The translations under genes and the position numbers were made by a program. This document shows positions 8,680-17,229 of a stretch of 64,000 nt of DNA, in pieces. Source of the stretch: Ruicaihuangia caeni (GTDB taxonomy: Bacteria > Actinomycetota > Actinomycetes > Actinomycetales > Microbacteriaceae); assembly GCF_029952955.1 (NCBI RefSeq), contig NZ_JASATX010000001.1, forward strand, positions 496,001 to 560,000, in the 5' to 3' direction. The first letter of the stretch is position 1, and every line of letters begins with the position of its first letter. The notes beneath the pieces were generated by a model. It ran no database searches. It saw only the letters and a program-made list of their open reading frames with translations, and was not told the origin of the DNA.

Positions 8680-9519
8680 CTACTGGACCTGGGTGGTGCG
8701 CACGTGGGGGTAGAAGCGTGCGACGAGCAGCTCGAGCCAGAAGATCGCGTAGTAGAGCACGAGCCCGAGCACCGAGATCACGACGAGTGCCGCGAACATC
8801 AGCGGGGTGTCGAGCTGGGTCGATGCGAACTGGATCAGGTACCCGAGCCCCGATGACGCCCCCGAGAACTCGGCCACGACAGCGCCGATCACACACAGAG
8901 TGATCGCGATGCGAAGTCCGGCCATGAGATAGGGGAGCGACGTCGGGAACTGCACCTTCGCAAGGAACTGGCTGCGCGACGAGCCGACCGACTTGGTCAG
9001 CAACTGCAGATCCGGGTCGAAGCTCTTGAGGCCGACGATCATGTTCAGCGTGATCGGGAAGAACGCGATCACGACGATCAGCCAGAGCTTCGGCGTCAGG
9101 CCGTAGCCGAACCAGAGGATGAAGATCGGCGCGAGCGCCACCTTGGGCACGACTTGGAAGAGCACGATCAGCGGGTAGAGCGCGCGGTCGAGCCACTTGA
9201 AGCGGACGACGAGGAGCGCGAGGCCGACGCCCAGCAGAATGCTCAGCACGAAGCCGTAGACGATCTCCTGGGTGGTGACCCAGCTGGCCTCCATGAGGAG
9301 ATCCCACGACGCGATGGTCTCCATGACGATCTCGCTCGGCTTCGCGATGATGAAGCTCGAGATGTCGAAGATCACGACGATCGCTTCCCACGCGATCAGG
9401 ACGGCCGCGAAGAGCGTGACGCTCGGCCAGAGCGCCGACCAGCGTTCGGCGATGCGCTGCCCCGCGCTCGGCCCGTGAGCGGAGCGGCGCACGGCGATGG
9501 TGACGGTGTCGGTGCTCAT
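8680..9519 (-). CDS. ABC importer permease, SsuC/ThiX-like
   Basis: 279 residues with about six membrane segments and the BPD_transp_1 core. The EAA-like cytoplasmic loop that contacts the ATPase is visible as [19 protein letters not shown]...[15 protein letters not shown]. It forms the membrane channel of the importer with the neighbouring ATPase and lipoprotein. Its ATG overlaps the stop of the upstream ATPase gene (ATGA at 9516-9519), indicating translational coupling. The 51-bp gap to the lipoprotein gene contains that gene's own ribosome-binding site. Confidence 0.9.
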   Translation of the reverse strand: MSTDTVTIAVRRSAHGPSAGQRIAERWSALWPSVTLFAAVLIAWEAIVVIFDISSFIIAKPSEIVMETIASWDLLMEASWVTTQEIVYGFVLSILLGVGLALLVVRFKWLDRALYPLIVLFQVVPKVALAPIFILWFGYGLTPKLWLIVVIAFFPITLNMIVGLKSFDPDLQLLTKSVGSSRSQFLAKVQFPTSLPYLMAGLRIAITLCVIGAVVAEFSGASSGLGYLIQFASTQLDTPLMFAALVVISVLGLVLYYAIFWLELLVARFYPHVRTTQVQ

Positions 9520-10304
9520 GCGGAGATCCTCGCTTCCTCAACGTTGCGGTCGAGCTCTTCGTGCAGCACCCGTTCGTACTCGAGGAATTGCGCACTCGTA
9601 GTCGAACGCGGCCCGGGCAGATCGATGTCGACGCTGAGCGAGATGCGTCCGGGGTTCGCGTTCATCACGTGCACCGTCTGCGACAGGAACACGGCCTCGG
9701 GGATGGAGTGAGTGACGAACACGACCGTCTTCTGGGTACGGGTCCAGATGTCGTAGAGCGCCTCGTTCATCTGGTCGCGCGTGATCGCGTCGAGCGCTCC
9801 GAAGGGCTCGTCCATGAACAGGATGCTGGGGTCGAGCGCCAGTGCGCGTGCGATCGAGACTCGCTGCGCCATACCGCCCGACAGTTCGTGGGGAAGCTTG
9901 TTCTCGGCGCCCCTGAGCCCCACGAGCTCGAGAGCCTGAGCGGCGCGTTCCTTCGCCGTGCGCTTTGTGGCGCGGTCGCCGGTCATCTCGATGAGGAACG
10001 CGGCGTTCTCGAGCGCGGTCTTCCACGGAAGGAGCGCTGGCTTCTGCTGCACCAGGCCGATCTGGCCCTCGGCGACCGCGCGGGCGACGGGAGTGCCGCC
10101 GATGAGCACGGTGCCGGCGGTCGGATCCTGGAGCCCTGCAAGGATCTTCAGCAGCGTGCTCTTGCCGCAGCCGGAGGGTCCGAGCAGTGAGACGAAACCG
10201 CCCGGCGCGATATCGACGTCCACTGCTGAGAGCACATGATGAGTCATACGATTCCGCGTGAAGGTCATATCGATTCCTTCAGCGAAGATGCCACTGGCCG
10301 TCAC
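9516..10304 (-). CDS. ABC importer ATP-binding protein, SsuB/ThiZ/TauB-like
   Basis: 262 residues, nucleotide-binding subunit of the three-gene importer. Walker A is GPSGCGKS, the signature is [19 protein letters not shown], Walker B is [12 protein letters not shown], and the switch histidine lies in [12 protein letters not shown]. The GTG at 10304 was chosen because AAGGAGG lies six bases before it; the open frame extends further but has no comparable signal. A promoter candidate with a dyad is upstream (10340-10367). This gene opens the operon, followed by the permease (4-bp overlap) and the binding lipoprotein. Confidence 0.9.
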   Translation of the reverse strand: MTASGIFAEGIDMTFTRNRMTHHVLSAVDVDIAPGGFVSLLGPSGCGKSTLLKILAGLQDPTAGTVLIGGTPVARAVAEGQIGLVQQKPALLPWKTALENAAFLIEMTGDRATKRTAKERAAQALELVGLRGAENKLPHELSGGMAQRVSIARALALDPSILFMDEPFGALDAITRDQMNEALYDIWTRTQKTVVFVTHSIPEAVFLSQTVHVMNANPGRISLSVDIDLPGPRSTTSAQFLEYERVLHEELDRNVEEARISA

Positions 10305-10339
10305 CCAGATCCTCCTTGATTCCGGTCTACGCTCCGACG

Positions 10340-10367
10340 ATTCTATGCGACTGTTCTCGCATTGCAA
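10340..10367 (-). promoter_or_regulatory. Promoter with spacer dyad for the NMT1-type ABC operon
   Basis: On the minus strand a -35-like TTGCAA (10362-10367) and a -10-like TAGAAT (10340-10345) are 16 bp apart. The 16-bp spacer is itself a dyad: TGCGA, six bases, TCGCA. A repressor bound there would block RNA polymerase. The operon's GTG start is 36 bp downstream of the -10. The rest of the 10305-10609 gap shows no further element except the hairpin listed separately, and I see no TPP riboswitch motif. Confidence 0.5.
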
Positions 10368-10579
10368 GACAGAACATGCACCATGTGAGAGAAACAAGCG
10401 AAAATCGCTCAGTATCCCGAATCGGGTGAGTTGCCGGTTTCTCGGCTTGGGGGCGCGTCGACGCCTGGGGCGCAGGCCGTCTGGGCTTGGTAGTGCGCGC
10501 ACGCCGGCCAGTTCTGCCATCGCTGGCGAGAGTTCCTGCTGTCCCTAGCGTGGCGAACTCTGGCCGAGGCGGTATCAAG

Positions 10580-10603
10580 AGCGGGTCGCGCGCGAAGCCC
10601 GCT
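10580..10603 (-). terminator. Hairpin downstream of the DUF151 gene
   Basis: Inverted repeat AGCGGG (10580-10585) and CCCGCT (10598-10603) around a 12-nt GC-rich loop, just past the stop of the bifunctional-nuclease-family gene on the minus strand. The stem is short and there is no long T run, so the call is tentative. Confidence 0.4.
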
Positions 10604-10609
10604 TGCGGG

Positions 10610-11104
10610 TCAGCCTTGGAAGTCCTCGGGGTCGACGTCTTCGAGGAACTGCTTGAACTCCGCAAGCTTCTCTTCCTCGCTCTCGACGCGCGCGGCGTCT
10701 GCGGGAATGCTCGCCTCTTCGAAGACCTCATCCGCCACCCAGATCAGGGCGCCCGTGCGCAGCGCCAAACCGATGGCATCGGAGGGGCGGGCGTCGAGGA
10801 TCTGCCGACCGGCTGGGCCCTCGAGGGTCACTTCCGCGTAGAACGTGCCCGCGTCGATCCGCGTCACCTCGACTTGCTCCACCGAGGCGTCGAGCGCGTC
10901 GAGCATGCTCTTCATGAGGTCGTGTGAGAGAGGGCGAGGCGCTTCGGCGCCCTGCGCGGCGATGACGATCGACGTCGCCTCCTGCGCTCCGATCCAGATC
11001 GGCAAGAACCTCTCCTCGTCGTCGACCGACGTCAGAGGCTGCAAGAGGACGACGGGCTGCGCGTTCACATCCACTGCGACGCCGACTACACGAACTTGAA
11101 CCAT
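10610..11104 (-). CDS. DUF151 / bifunctional nuclease (BFN) family protein
   Basis: 164 residues. The BFN/DUF151 domain covers the first ~130: VRVVGVAVDVNAQPVVLLQ, then LPIWIGAQEATSI, SHDLMKSMLDALDASVEQVEV and the conserved RPSDAIGLALRTG. A charged Glu-rich C-terminal tail follows. Plant members have been described as having RNase and DNase activity; in actinobacteria the family is widespread and its role is not established, so I do not assert nuclease function. The ATG at 11104 is preceded by GAGGAGG. A 16-bp tandem repeat lies upstream, between this gene and tRNA-Gly on the same strand. Confidence 0.88.
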   Translation of the reverse strand: MVQVRVVGVAVDVNAQPVVLLQPLTSVDDEERFLPIWIGAQEATSIVIAAQGAEAPRPLSHDLMKSMLDALDASVEQVEVTRIDAGTFYAEVTLEGPAGRQILDARPSDAIGLALRTGALIWVADEVFEEASIPADAARVESEEEKLAEFKQFLEDVDPEDFQG

Positions 11105-11244
11105 GAGGGCGCCTCCTCGACATCCCGGGTGTCGCTCGTAGGGTAAGCGCCCACCCTGAAACCCGCCAGAACCTTCGGTCCTTCCAGGGATGCCGCGAGC
11201 CTGCACTCTGTTCGCCGAGTTCGGTGCGGTCGATCTCCGCTGCA

Positions 11245-11292
11245 CTTGAACGAGCGAGGTCTTGAAAGAGCGAGGTCTTGAACGAGCGAAGG
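11245..11292. repeat. 16-bp tandem repeat, three units
   Basis: Three adjacent 16-bp units beginning CTTGAA (11245-11260, 11261-11276, 11277-11292). Units 1 and 2 differ at one base; unit 3 differs from unit 1 at its last few bases. The array is non-coding, between the DUF151 gene and tRNA-Gly, about 140 bp upstream of the DUF151 start. Confidence 0.82.
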
Positions 11293-11319
11293 CCGCCATA
11301 GGGGCGACCTTCCTCAGTG

Positions 11320-11393
11320 TGGAGGGGCTGACGGGAATCGAACCCGCGTCATTAGTTTGGAAGACTAAGGCTTTACCATTAAGCTACAGCCCC
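11320..11393 (-). tRNA. tRNA-Gly (anticodon UCC)
   Basis: On the minus strand the 5' end GGGGCTG pairs with CAGCCCC. The anticodon stem TTAGT/ACTAA holds the loop CTTCCAA, so the anticodon is UCC. The T-arm shows GGGTTCGATTCCC. The discriminator base is U and the CCA end is encoded (11320-11322). Length is 74 nt including CCA. It decodes GGA and GGG glycine codons. Confidence 0.96.
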
Positions 11394-11629
11394 GAATTTT
11401 GTTCGATTTTCGTTCGCAGCGCGTCTCCGCGCAAGTGCGAAGGCAAGCCTACTGCATGGCCGGGCCTCGCTTCGACGGCCCATGACAGCATCCGGCCGAG
11501 ATCATATTTCGGCTCAAGATGGACTGGCGCGCTCATTCGCGCTCCTCCGCTAGACTTGCCGAGGCCGATTTTCGGGTGGTGCAGTCGCAAGCGTGGCGCA
11601 GCGCCGTGGATCGCCAGCAGCACCGGCGC

Positions 11630-11707
11630 CGGGGCGTAGCTCAGCTTGGCTAGAGCGCCCGCTTTGGGAGCGGGAGGCCGCAGGTTCGAATCCTGTCGCC
11701 CCGACCA
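11630..11707 (+). tRNA. tRNA-Pro (anticodon UGG)
   Basis: The acceptor stem CGGGGCG pairs with CGCCCCG. The anticodon stem CCCGC/GCGGG holds the loop TTTGGGA, giving anticodon UGG. The T-arm contains GGTTCGAATCC, the discriminator is A, and CCA is encoded at 11705-11707. A -10-like TAGACT at 11551-11556 is a possible promoter. The trigger-factor gene starts only 33 bp after the CCA end, so the tRNA and tig are probably co-transcribed. The 236 bp between the two divergent tRNAs holds no gene that I can support. Confidence 0.97.
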
Positions 11708-11740
11708 ACCCAGCTTTCGCTAGACACAGGAGAACCCGCA

Positions 11741-13105
11741 TTGGCCAACACCACGGTTGAGAAGCTGAGCCCCACGCGCGCGAAGCTCACCATCACTGTC
11801 ACGCCCGAAGAGCTCAAGCCGAGCATCGACCACGCGTACAAGCACATCGCCGAGCAGGTGACGATCCCCGGGTTCCGCAAGGGCAAGGTGCCGGCCCCGA
11901 TCATCGATCAGCGTGTCGGTCGCGGCGAGGTGCTGAACCACGCCGTCAGCGAGGGGCTGGAGCGCTTCTACCGCGACGCCGTCGCCGAGCAGGAACTGCG
12001 CACCCTCGGTCGTCCCGAGGCGGACATCACCCAGTGGCCGAACGAGAAGGACTTCTCCGGCGACTTGATCGTGACCGTCGAGGTCGACGTGCGTCCCGAG
12101 TTCGAGCTGCCCTCGTATGACTCGATCGAGCTCAAGGTCGACTCCGTCGAGGTGACCGACGCCGATGTCGAGTCGGAGCTCGACGCGCTGCGCGCCCGCT
12201 TCGGCACCCTGGTCACCGTCGACCGCCCGGCCAAGAGCGGCGACTTCGTTCAGGTCGACCTCGTCGCAACCATCGAAGGCACCGAGGTCGACACCGCGAA
12301 CAACGTCAGCTACGAGCTCGGCTCGGGCGAGTTGCTCGAAGGCATCGATGAAGCCCTCGACTCGCTCACCGCCGGAGAGAGCACGACCTTCGAGTCGAAG
12401 CTCGTCGGTGGCGACCACGCCGGCAAGACCGCCGAGATCGCCGTGACGCTCAACGCCGTCAAGGAGCGCGAGCTTCCCGAGGCCGACGACGACTTCGCGC
12501 AGATCGCGAGCCAGTTCGACACCATCGACGAGCTCAAGGCAGACCTGCGCGAGCAGGCCAAGTCGATGAAGACCTTCGGACAGGGCTCCCAGGCACGCGA
12601 CCAGCTCGTCGAGAAGCTGCTCGAGCTGGTCGAGATCCCCGTGCCCGAGAAGCTCATCGAAGACGAGGTGCACCGTCACCTCGAGCAGGAGAACCGACTC
12701 GAAGACGACGAGCACCGCGCCGAGGTCGCCGAGTCGAGCGAGAAGACGTTCCGCAACCAGATCCTGCTCGACGCCATCGCCGAGAAGGAAGAGGTCAAGG
12801 TCGGCCAGGCCGAACTCACCCAGTACCTCATCCAGAGCGCGGCGCAGTACGGCATGGAGCCGAGCGAGTTCGTGCAGGCGCTGTCGCAGAACAACCAGAT
12901 TCCCGCGCTCGTCGGTGAGCTGGCCCGTTCGAAGGCGCTCTCGGTCGTGCTGAGCAAGGTCAAGGTCGTCGATGACAAGGGCGAGGCCGTCGACCTGTCG
13001 GTCTTCACCGCGGCGGCCACCGAGAACCCGGACGACGTCATCGACGCCTCCGAGTTCGAGGGTGACGAGCATGAGGGTCACGACCACGAGGGTCACGAGC
13101 ACTGA
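11741..13105 (+). CDS. tig: Trigger factor (ribosome-associated chaperone and prolyl isomerase)
   Basis: 454 residues, the usual family length. Trigger factor docks at the ribosomal exit tunnel and shields nascent chains. The N-terminal ribosome-binding domain shows the signature [12 protein letters not shown], the middle FKBP-type PPIase domain starts near [16 protein letters not shown], and the C-terminal arms are long and acidic. The last ~15 residues are a His/Glu/Asp tail (repeats of HEGHDHEG type), likely metal-binding. The start is TTG at 11741, supported by AGGAGA upstream and by homology of [13 protein letters not shown]. It lies 33 bp behind tRNA-Pro and is followed by a terminator hairpin. 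clpP1P2X is the next housekeeping block. Confidence 0.97.
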   Translation: MANTTVEKLSPTRAKLTITVTPEELKPSIDHAYKHIAEQVTIPGFRKGKVPAPIIDQRVGRGEVLNHAVSEGLERFYRDAVAEQELRTLGRPEADITQWPNEKDFSGDLIVTVEVDVRPEFELPSYDSIELKVDSVEVTDADVESELDALRARFGTLVTVDRPAKSGDFVQVDLVATIEGTEVDTANNVSYELGSGELLEGIDEALDSLTAGESTTFESKLVGGDHAGKTAEIAVTLNAVKERELPEADDDFAQIASQFDTIDELKADLREQAKSMKTFGQGSQARDQLVEKLLELVEIPVPEKLIEDEVHRHLEQENRLEDDEHRAEVAESSEKTFRNQILLDAIAEKEEVKVGQAELTQYLIQSAAQYGMEPSEFVQALSQNNQIPALVGELARSKALSVVLSKVKVVDDKGEAVDLSVFTAAATENPDDVIDASEFEGDEHEGHDHEGHEH

Positions 13106-13130
13106 TCCGTTCGTAGATCGAACATCGCGA

Positions 13131-13157
13131 GGCGGTCCGGGGCATTTCCGGGCCGCC
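13131..13157 (+). terminator. Terminator after tig
   Basis: GGCGGTCCGG (13131-13140) and CCGGGCCGCC (13148-13157) form a 10-bp stem (one G-U pair) with a 7-nt loop, 25 bp past the tig stop and followed by TTCGCCGTT. Confidence 0.75.
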
Positions 13158-13209
13158 TTCGCCGTTCTCGGCCTCGCAGCCGCCGCGAGCCGTCACGATG
13201 CGTCATGAC

Positions 13210-13227
13210 CGGATGCCGCGGCATCCG
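13210..13227. other. 18-bp perfect palindrome built on the GGATGCCG octamer
   Basis: CGGATGCCGCGGCATCCG reads the same on both strands. It lies between tig and the PLP-enzyme gene, just upstream of that gene's -10-like TAGTGT (13235-13240). It is two head-to-head copies of an octamer that recurs throughout this window, so it may be either an operator or two chance-adjacent copies of that motif. Confidence 0.6.
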
Positions 13228-13247
13228 CTCGGCGTAGTGTTCCAGTG

Positions 13248-14480
13248 ATGACTGCCACACCGAGCGCGCCCTCCGGCGCCGAACGCCCCGATAAGCACGC
13301 GCCGGCATCCCTTCGCGCGCTCACTCAGGCGGTGCACGCCGGCAACCGCATCGACGAGGGCACTCGTGCCGTTCGAACCCCGCTGGTGATGGCGAATTCG
13401 TACGCGCTGCCCGACGATCCGAGCTCGATCAGTTGGTCGTCGCCCGAGCACACCCTCTACACGCGCAACGGCGGGTTCAACCAGAAGGCGCTCGAGGAGA
13501 AGCTCGCGCTCCTCGAAGGCGCGGAGGCCGCCGTGTCGCTCGCGAGCGGTGTCGCGGCTCTGCACGCCGTGTTCTTCACCTTCCTGCGCTCGGGCGACCA
13601 CGTCATCGTCACCGATCAGAGCTACGAGGCCACCTGGCGGTTGTTCACCGAGCTGCTCCCAGAGAAGTACGGCATTCAGGCGACCTTCGTCGACACCAGC
13701 GATCTGGATGCCGTGCGGCAGGCCGTCCGGCCGAACACCCGTCTCATCCACACCGAGACGATCGCCAACCCCACGACGCGCGTCGCCGACATCGGCGCGC
13801 TCGCCACCATCGCGCACGAGGCCGGAGCACTGCTGTCGGTCGACTCGACGTTCACGCCGCCGCCGCTCGCGAGACCGCTCGCCGGCGGAGCCGACCTCGT
13901 GGTGCACTCGCTGACGAAGTACATCAATGGTCACGGCGACGCGATGGGCGGAGCGGTGCTCGGCCGCGGCGAGCTCGTTGCGAGAGTTCGTGCCGATGCC
14001 ATGGTCGATGTCGGGGGAGTGATCAGTCCGTTCAACGCTTGGCTCATCGTGCGGGGGTCAGTGACGCTGCCGCTTCGGCTGAGACAGCATGTCGCCTCCG
14101 CGCAGCGGGTCGCCGAGTTCCTCGACGCCGACCCTCGCGTGGCGTTCGTCGCATACCCGGGGCTGCCGTCGCATCCGCAGTACGAGCTCGCGAAGCGGGT
14201 GCTGCCGAACGGCGGGGGAGCGATGCTCGCGTTCGCTGTCGACGGCGACTCCGGCACTCAGAACAGGTTCGTCTCGAACCTGCGGGTGATCACCTCGGCA
14301 GTGTCGCTCGGCCACGACGAGACACTCATCGTGCACGTGGGAACCGATGGCCCCCGTGTCAGCGCCTACCCCGAGCCGTTCAAGCGGTATGGGCACTTGC
14401 GGCTCTCCGTCGGCCTCGAGGACCCCGAAGATCTCATTGCAGACATCTCGGCGGCGCTCGACGCGACGTTCACAGCGTGA
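13248..14480 (+). CDS. PLP-dependent transsulfuration-family enzyme (cystathionine gamma-synthase / methionine gamma-lyase type)
   Basis: 410 residues, fold-type I Cys/Met metabolism family. Landmarks are YTRNGGFNQKALEEKLALLEG, the tyrosine/arginine motif that contacts the PLP phosphate, and VVHSLTKYINGHGD, in which Lys224 should form the Schiff base. Family members cleave or form C-S bonds in methionine and cysteine metabolism; synthase and lyase forms cannot be separated here. I chose the ATG at 13248; a GTG three bases earlier is also possible. TAGTGT seven bases before the ATG suggests a leaderless transcript. The 3' end overlaps the convergent TPR gene by 11 bp. Confidence 0.9.
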   Translation: MTATPSAPSGAERPDKHAPASLRALTQAVHAGNRIDEGTRAVRTPLVMANSYALPDDPSSISWSSPEHTLYTRNGGFNQKALEEKLALLEGAEAAVSLASGVAALHAVFFTFLRSGDHVIVTDQSYEATWRLFTELLPEKYGIQATFVDTSDLDAVRQAVRPNTRLIHTETIANPTTRVADIGALATIAHEAGALLSVDSTFTPPPLARPLAGGADLVVHSLTKYINGHGDAMGGAVLGRGELVARVRADAMVDVGGVISPFNAWLIVRGSVTLPLRLRQHVASAQRVAEFLDADPRVAFVAYPGLPSHPQYELAKRVLPNGGGAMLAFAVDGDSGTQNRFVSNLRVITSAVSLGHDETLIVHVGTDGPRVSAYPEPFKRYGHLRLSVGLEDPEDLIADISAALDATFTA

Positions 14481-14952
14481 GCGTCGACGCGTAGTACCGC
14501 ACTGCGCCTGAATACCTGGGCAGATGCGGCGCCAGCGCGGTGAGGGCGAGCTGCGTCGCCTCGACGGCCGCGCCCTGGTCGACGCGGCACAAGGCAAGGA
14601 AGGCCCTGGCTGCGTCGGCGAGTTCGTGATCGTGGTGCTCGGCGAGGAATCGCTCGAGCAGTTCAGCGGCGGCATCCGTGCGCCCGAGATTGCGAAGCGT
14701 GCTCGCCAATTGCACAACCGCCCTGGCGCAGAATGGCTCCGAGAGCCCCGATTCGAGGGCGCGTCGATAGAGCGGTTCGGCCTCGGCCTCGCGTCCCGCG
14801 AAGTCGCGTGCGCCGGCCCCTTCGAACCAGGCACGAGGCTCGCCTGGGTGCAGGGCCGCCAGCGCGTCGACGCTGGTGACGACCTCCTCGTCACTCAAGC
14901 CGTCGGCCGACGCCCAGACCTCGGCTATGCGGCGCTCCCATGCGTCATCCAT
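14470..14952 (-). CDS. Tetratricopeptide-repeat protein
   Basis: 160 residues made almost wholly of TPR-like helical pairs: EAEPLYRRALESGL, AVVQLASTLRNLGRTDAAAELLERFL and ADAARAFLALCRVDQG. Such proteins are protein-protein scaffolds; members of this size are annotated in actinobacteria as tetratricopeptide repeat proteins without assigned function. No signal peptide or membrane segment is seen. It is transcribed divergently from clpP1, sharing a 108-bp intergenic region, and its 3' end overlaps the PLP-enzyme gene tail to tail by 11 bp. Confidence 0.82.
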   Translation of the reverse strand: MDDAWERRIAEVWASADGLSDEEVVTSVDALAALHPGEPRAWFEGAGARDFAGREAEAEPLYRRALESGLSEPFCARAVVQLASTLRNLGRTDAAAELLERFLAEHHDHELADAARAFLALCRVDQGAAVEATQLALTALAPHLPRYSGAVRYYASTLTL

Positions 14953-15060
14953 GGAAGAGACTCAATCAGACTCGTCGCTTTGCCTTGGGCGAACACGGCG
15001 GAGCACGCGCGTTGGAGTCGATAGATTCGAAGCAAGCGACGATCGAATGGAGCTTCTCCC

Positions 15061-15657
15061 ATGGCCGAACCGACACTGCAACCCAGTGTTTTTGACCGAC
15101 TGCTGAAAGACCGCATCATCTGGCTCGGCTCCGAGGTGCGCGACGACAACGCCAACGAGATCGCCGCGAAGCTGCTGCTGCTGGCCGCCGAGGACTCCGA
15201 GAAGGACATCTACCTCTACATCAACTCGCCCGGCGGCTCGATCACCGCAGGCATGGCGATCTACGACACCATGCAGTTCGTGCCGAACGACATCGTGACG
15301 GTCGGCATCGGTATGGCCGCATCCATGGGCCAGTTGCTGCTCACGGCAGGCACCAAGGGCAAGCGTTACATCACGCCCAACGCCCGCGTGCTGCTGCACC
15401 AGCCTCACGGCGGCTTCGGGGGCACCGCGAGCGATATTCAGACCCAGGCCCAGCTGATCCTGAACATGAAGCAGCGTCTTGCCGAGATCACCGCTGCGGC
15501 GACCGGCAAGTCGGTCGAGCAGATCAATGCCGATGGCGACCGTGACCGGTGGTTCACGGCCGAAGAGGCGCTCGACTACGGCTTCGTCGATCACATCCGG
15601 GCGTCCGCCTCCGATGTCATCGGCGGCGGCGGCACCGACACCGACAACAACAAGTAA
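15061..15657 (+). CDS. clpP1: ATP-dependent Clp protease proteolytic subunit 1
   Basis: 198 residues. ClpP subunits form the barrel-shaped peptidase that degrades substrates unfolded by ClpX or ClpC. The Ser-His-Asp triad is visible: Ser88 in GMAASMGQ, His113 in LLHQPHGG and Asp162 in DRDRWF. In actinobacteria ClpP1 and ClpP2 usually assemble into a mixed 14-mer, and the tandem arrangement here fits that. TGGAG precedes the ATG, and a -10-like TAGATT lies at 15022-15027. clpP2 follows after 22 bp, so the pair is an operon. Actinobacterial clpP1P2 is often under ClgR control, but I did not find a clear ClgR site. Confidence 0.97.
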   Translation: MAEPTLQPSVFDRLLKDRIIWLGSEVRDDNANEIAAKLLLLAAEDSEKDIYLYINSPGGSITAGMAIYDTMQFVPNDIVTVGIGMAASMGQLLLTAGTKGKRYITPNARVLLHQPHGGFGGTASDIQTQAQLILNMKQRLAEITAAATGKSVEQINADGDRDRWFTAEEALDYGFVDHIRASASDVIGGGGTDTDNNK

Positions 15658-15679
15658 CGGAAGGCGAGAGATCACACAG

Positions 15680-16339
15680 ATGGAAACCCCAACCTTCCGA
15701 GCCGCAGGCACGCTGCCGAACTCGCGCTACATCCTGCCGAGCTTCGAGGAGCGCACGGCGTACGGCTACAAGCGCCAGGACCCCTACGCGAAGCTCTTCG
15801 AAGACCGCATCATCTTCCTCGGCGTGCAGGTCGATGACGCTTCGGCCGATGACGTCATGGCGCAGCTGCTCGTGCTCGAGAGCCAGGACCCAGATCGCGA
15901 CATCGTGATGTACATCAACTCGCCCGGTGGATCGTTCACTGCGATGACGGCGATCTACGACACGATGCTCTACATCCGACCGCAGATCCAGACCGTCGTG
16001 CTGGGTCAGGCCGCGTCGGCGGCCGCCGTGATCACCGCAGCGGGAACGCCCGGCAAGCGGCTCGCGCTGCCGAACGCCCGCATCCTGATCCACCAGCCCG
16101 CGATGGGCGAGGCGGGCCGCGGTCAGGCGTCCGACATCGAGATTCAGGCCAACGAGATCATGCGCATGCGCACCTGGCTCGAGGAGACCCTGTCGAAGCA
16201 CTCGAACCGAAGCGTCGACCAGGTCAACAAGGACATCGACCGCGACAAAATCCTCAGCGCGGAAGACGCGCTCGAGTACGGGCTCATCGACCAGGTGCTC
16301 ACGAGCCGCAAGAGCGGGCCGCTGGCCATCAACCAGTAG
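15680..16339 (+). CDS. clpP2: ATP-dependent Clp protease proteolytic subunit 2
   Basis: 219 residues, second ClpP paralogue. The triad is Ser113 in GQAASAAAV, His138 in LIHQP and Asp189 in DRDKIL. The N-terminal extension before the fold (about 35 residues, with YILPSFEERTAYGYK) is typical of actinobacterial ClpP2 and is the part processed in the mature enzyme. The start was set at the ATG of METPTF, 22 bp after the clpP1 stop with GGAAGGCGAGAG between them; the frame stays open further upstream inside clpP1. A strong hairpin 28 bp after the stop ends the operon. Confidence 0.96.
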   Translation: METPTFRAAGTLPNSRYILPSFEERTAYGYKRQDPYAKLFEDRIIFLGVQVDDASADDVMAQLLVLESQDPDRDIVMYINSPGGSFTAMTAIYDTMLYIRPQIQTVVLGQAASAAAVITAAGTPGKRLALPNARILIHQPAMGEAGRGQASDIEIQANEIMRMRTWLEETLSKHSNRSVDQVNKDIDRDKILSAEDALEYGLIDQVLTSRKSGPLAINQ

Positions 16340-16366
16340 CAATCGTCGAACGAGCTTGACAGACGA

Positions 16367-16398
16367 GACGGCCGCCGGAGAGTACTCCGGCGGCCGTC
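16367..16398. terminator. Terminator after clpP2
   Basis: A perfect 13-bp inverted repeat, GACGGCCGCCGGA (16367-16379) and its complement (16386-16398), closes a 6-nt loop. It lies between clpP2 and the convergent CopC-like gene, so it can serve both strands. Confidence 0.8.
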
Positions 16399-16438
16399 TG
16401 CTGTTCGAGCTATTCGCCCGAGGAAGACGCGGCGCGCG

Positions 16439-17056
16439 TCAGCGCTTCGACGCGGAGCGTCGAACCAGTGCGAAGGTGATGCCTCCCGCGATGAAGAGGA
16501 GCGCCACACCGCCGGCGACGAAGAATGGCAGCGTCGAGGGTGCAGCGGCATCGCCCTCCGCGGCGGGGTCCTGCTGGTCGGCCTGTTCGCCATGCTGGTC
16601 GTCTGCCTGGTCGCCGTTCGAGCCCACGCAAGCACCGGCCGTCTGCGAGCCGGCAGAAGCCTCGAAATCGCCGTCCGGTGCCCACTCGAAGCCGATGACA
16701 CCCGAGAGAGGGTGTCCGTCACCAGACACCAATTGGTACGTGAGCGTGTACTCGCCCGGCTCGCCGAGCAGTGCCGGTGCTGTCATCGTGTCGCCAGAGA
16801 TGGTGGCGCAGCCGTCGCCGTAGTACAGGCCCTCAGCATCCTGCACCACCATGGCGAAGCCATTCCCTTCGCCGCCCAGGTCGAGCAGTTCCTCATCCGC
16901 GGTCACCGAGAACTGGTCGGGCAGAGTCGTGAGCACCTCGCCCTCAGACGGCGTCGAGTCGACGACCGTGCTGTGGGCTGCGGCGGGGCCGGCTGCGAGG
17001 AGCAGAAGGGCGGCGGATGCCGCGGCGACGGCGAGCGGACGGGACAGGCGTGACAT
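16439..17056 (-). CDS. CopC-domain exported protein with C-terminal membrane anchor
   Basis: 205 residues. A signal peptide ends at ...AGPAAAHS, so the mature protein should begin with His, the copper-ligand position of the CopC domain. The domain runs through STPSEGEVLTTLPDQFSVTADEEL to GDGHPLSGVIGFEWAP, whose His is the second expected ligand. A Gly/Gln/Asp-rich linker and one membrane helix (FFVAGGVALLFIAGGITFALV) with a basic tail follow. It probably binds copper at the outer face of the membrane; no CopD-like permease is fused or adjacent. The ATG at 17056 was preferred over one 21 bp upstream because GGAGG lies seven bases before it. Confidence 0.88.
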   Translation of the reverse strand: MSRLSRPLAVAAASAALLLLAAGPAAAHSTVVDSTPSEGEVLTTLPDQFSVTADEELLDLGGEGNGFAMVVQDAEGLYYGDGCATISGDTMTAPALLGEPGEYTLTYQLVSGDGHPLSGVIGFEWAPDGDFEASAGSQTAGACVGSNGDQADDQHGEQADQQDPAAEGDAAAPSTLPFFVAGGVALLFIAGGITFALVRRSASKR

Positions 17057-17229
17057 GCGGGTGCCTCCGGCGTTCAAGGATGTTCCGGCCGATTCGGCCG
17101 CGACCCACCCTAGTGATCGAGCCTGGAAGGCCTCGTAACATGTGGCCGACCCGCCGCCGACTGCACGCGAGTGTCGGCCGCTCGGGTTAGGCTCGGTATC
17201 ACGAACTCCAGCTTCGAGGGAGGCCGCGA

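Noticed and set aside
10305-10609. TPP riboswitch before the NMT1-type importer
   Set aside because: The CTGAGA and ACCTGATCTGG-like conserved parts are missing, so thiamine control is not supported.
11720-13102. 460-codon open frame antisense to tig
   Set aside because: It mirrors tig on the opposite strand, with Leu/Val/Arg-rich shadow composition and no domain. High GC makes such frames common.
14953-15060. ClgR operator before clpP1
   Set aside because: Several CGC/GCG groups are present, as expected at this GC content, but none has the expected spacing and flanks.
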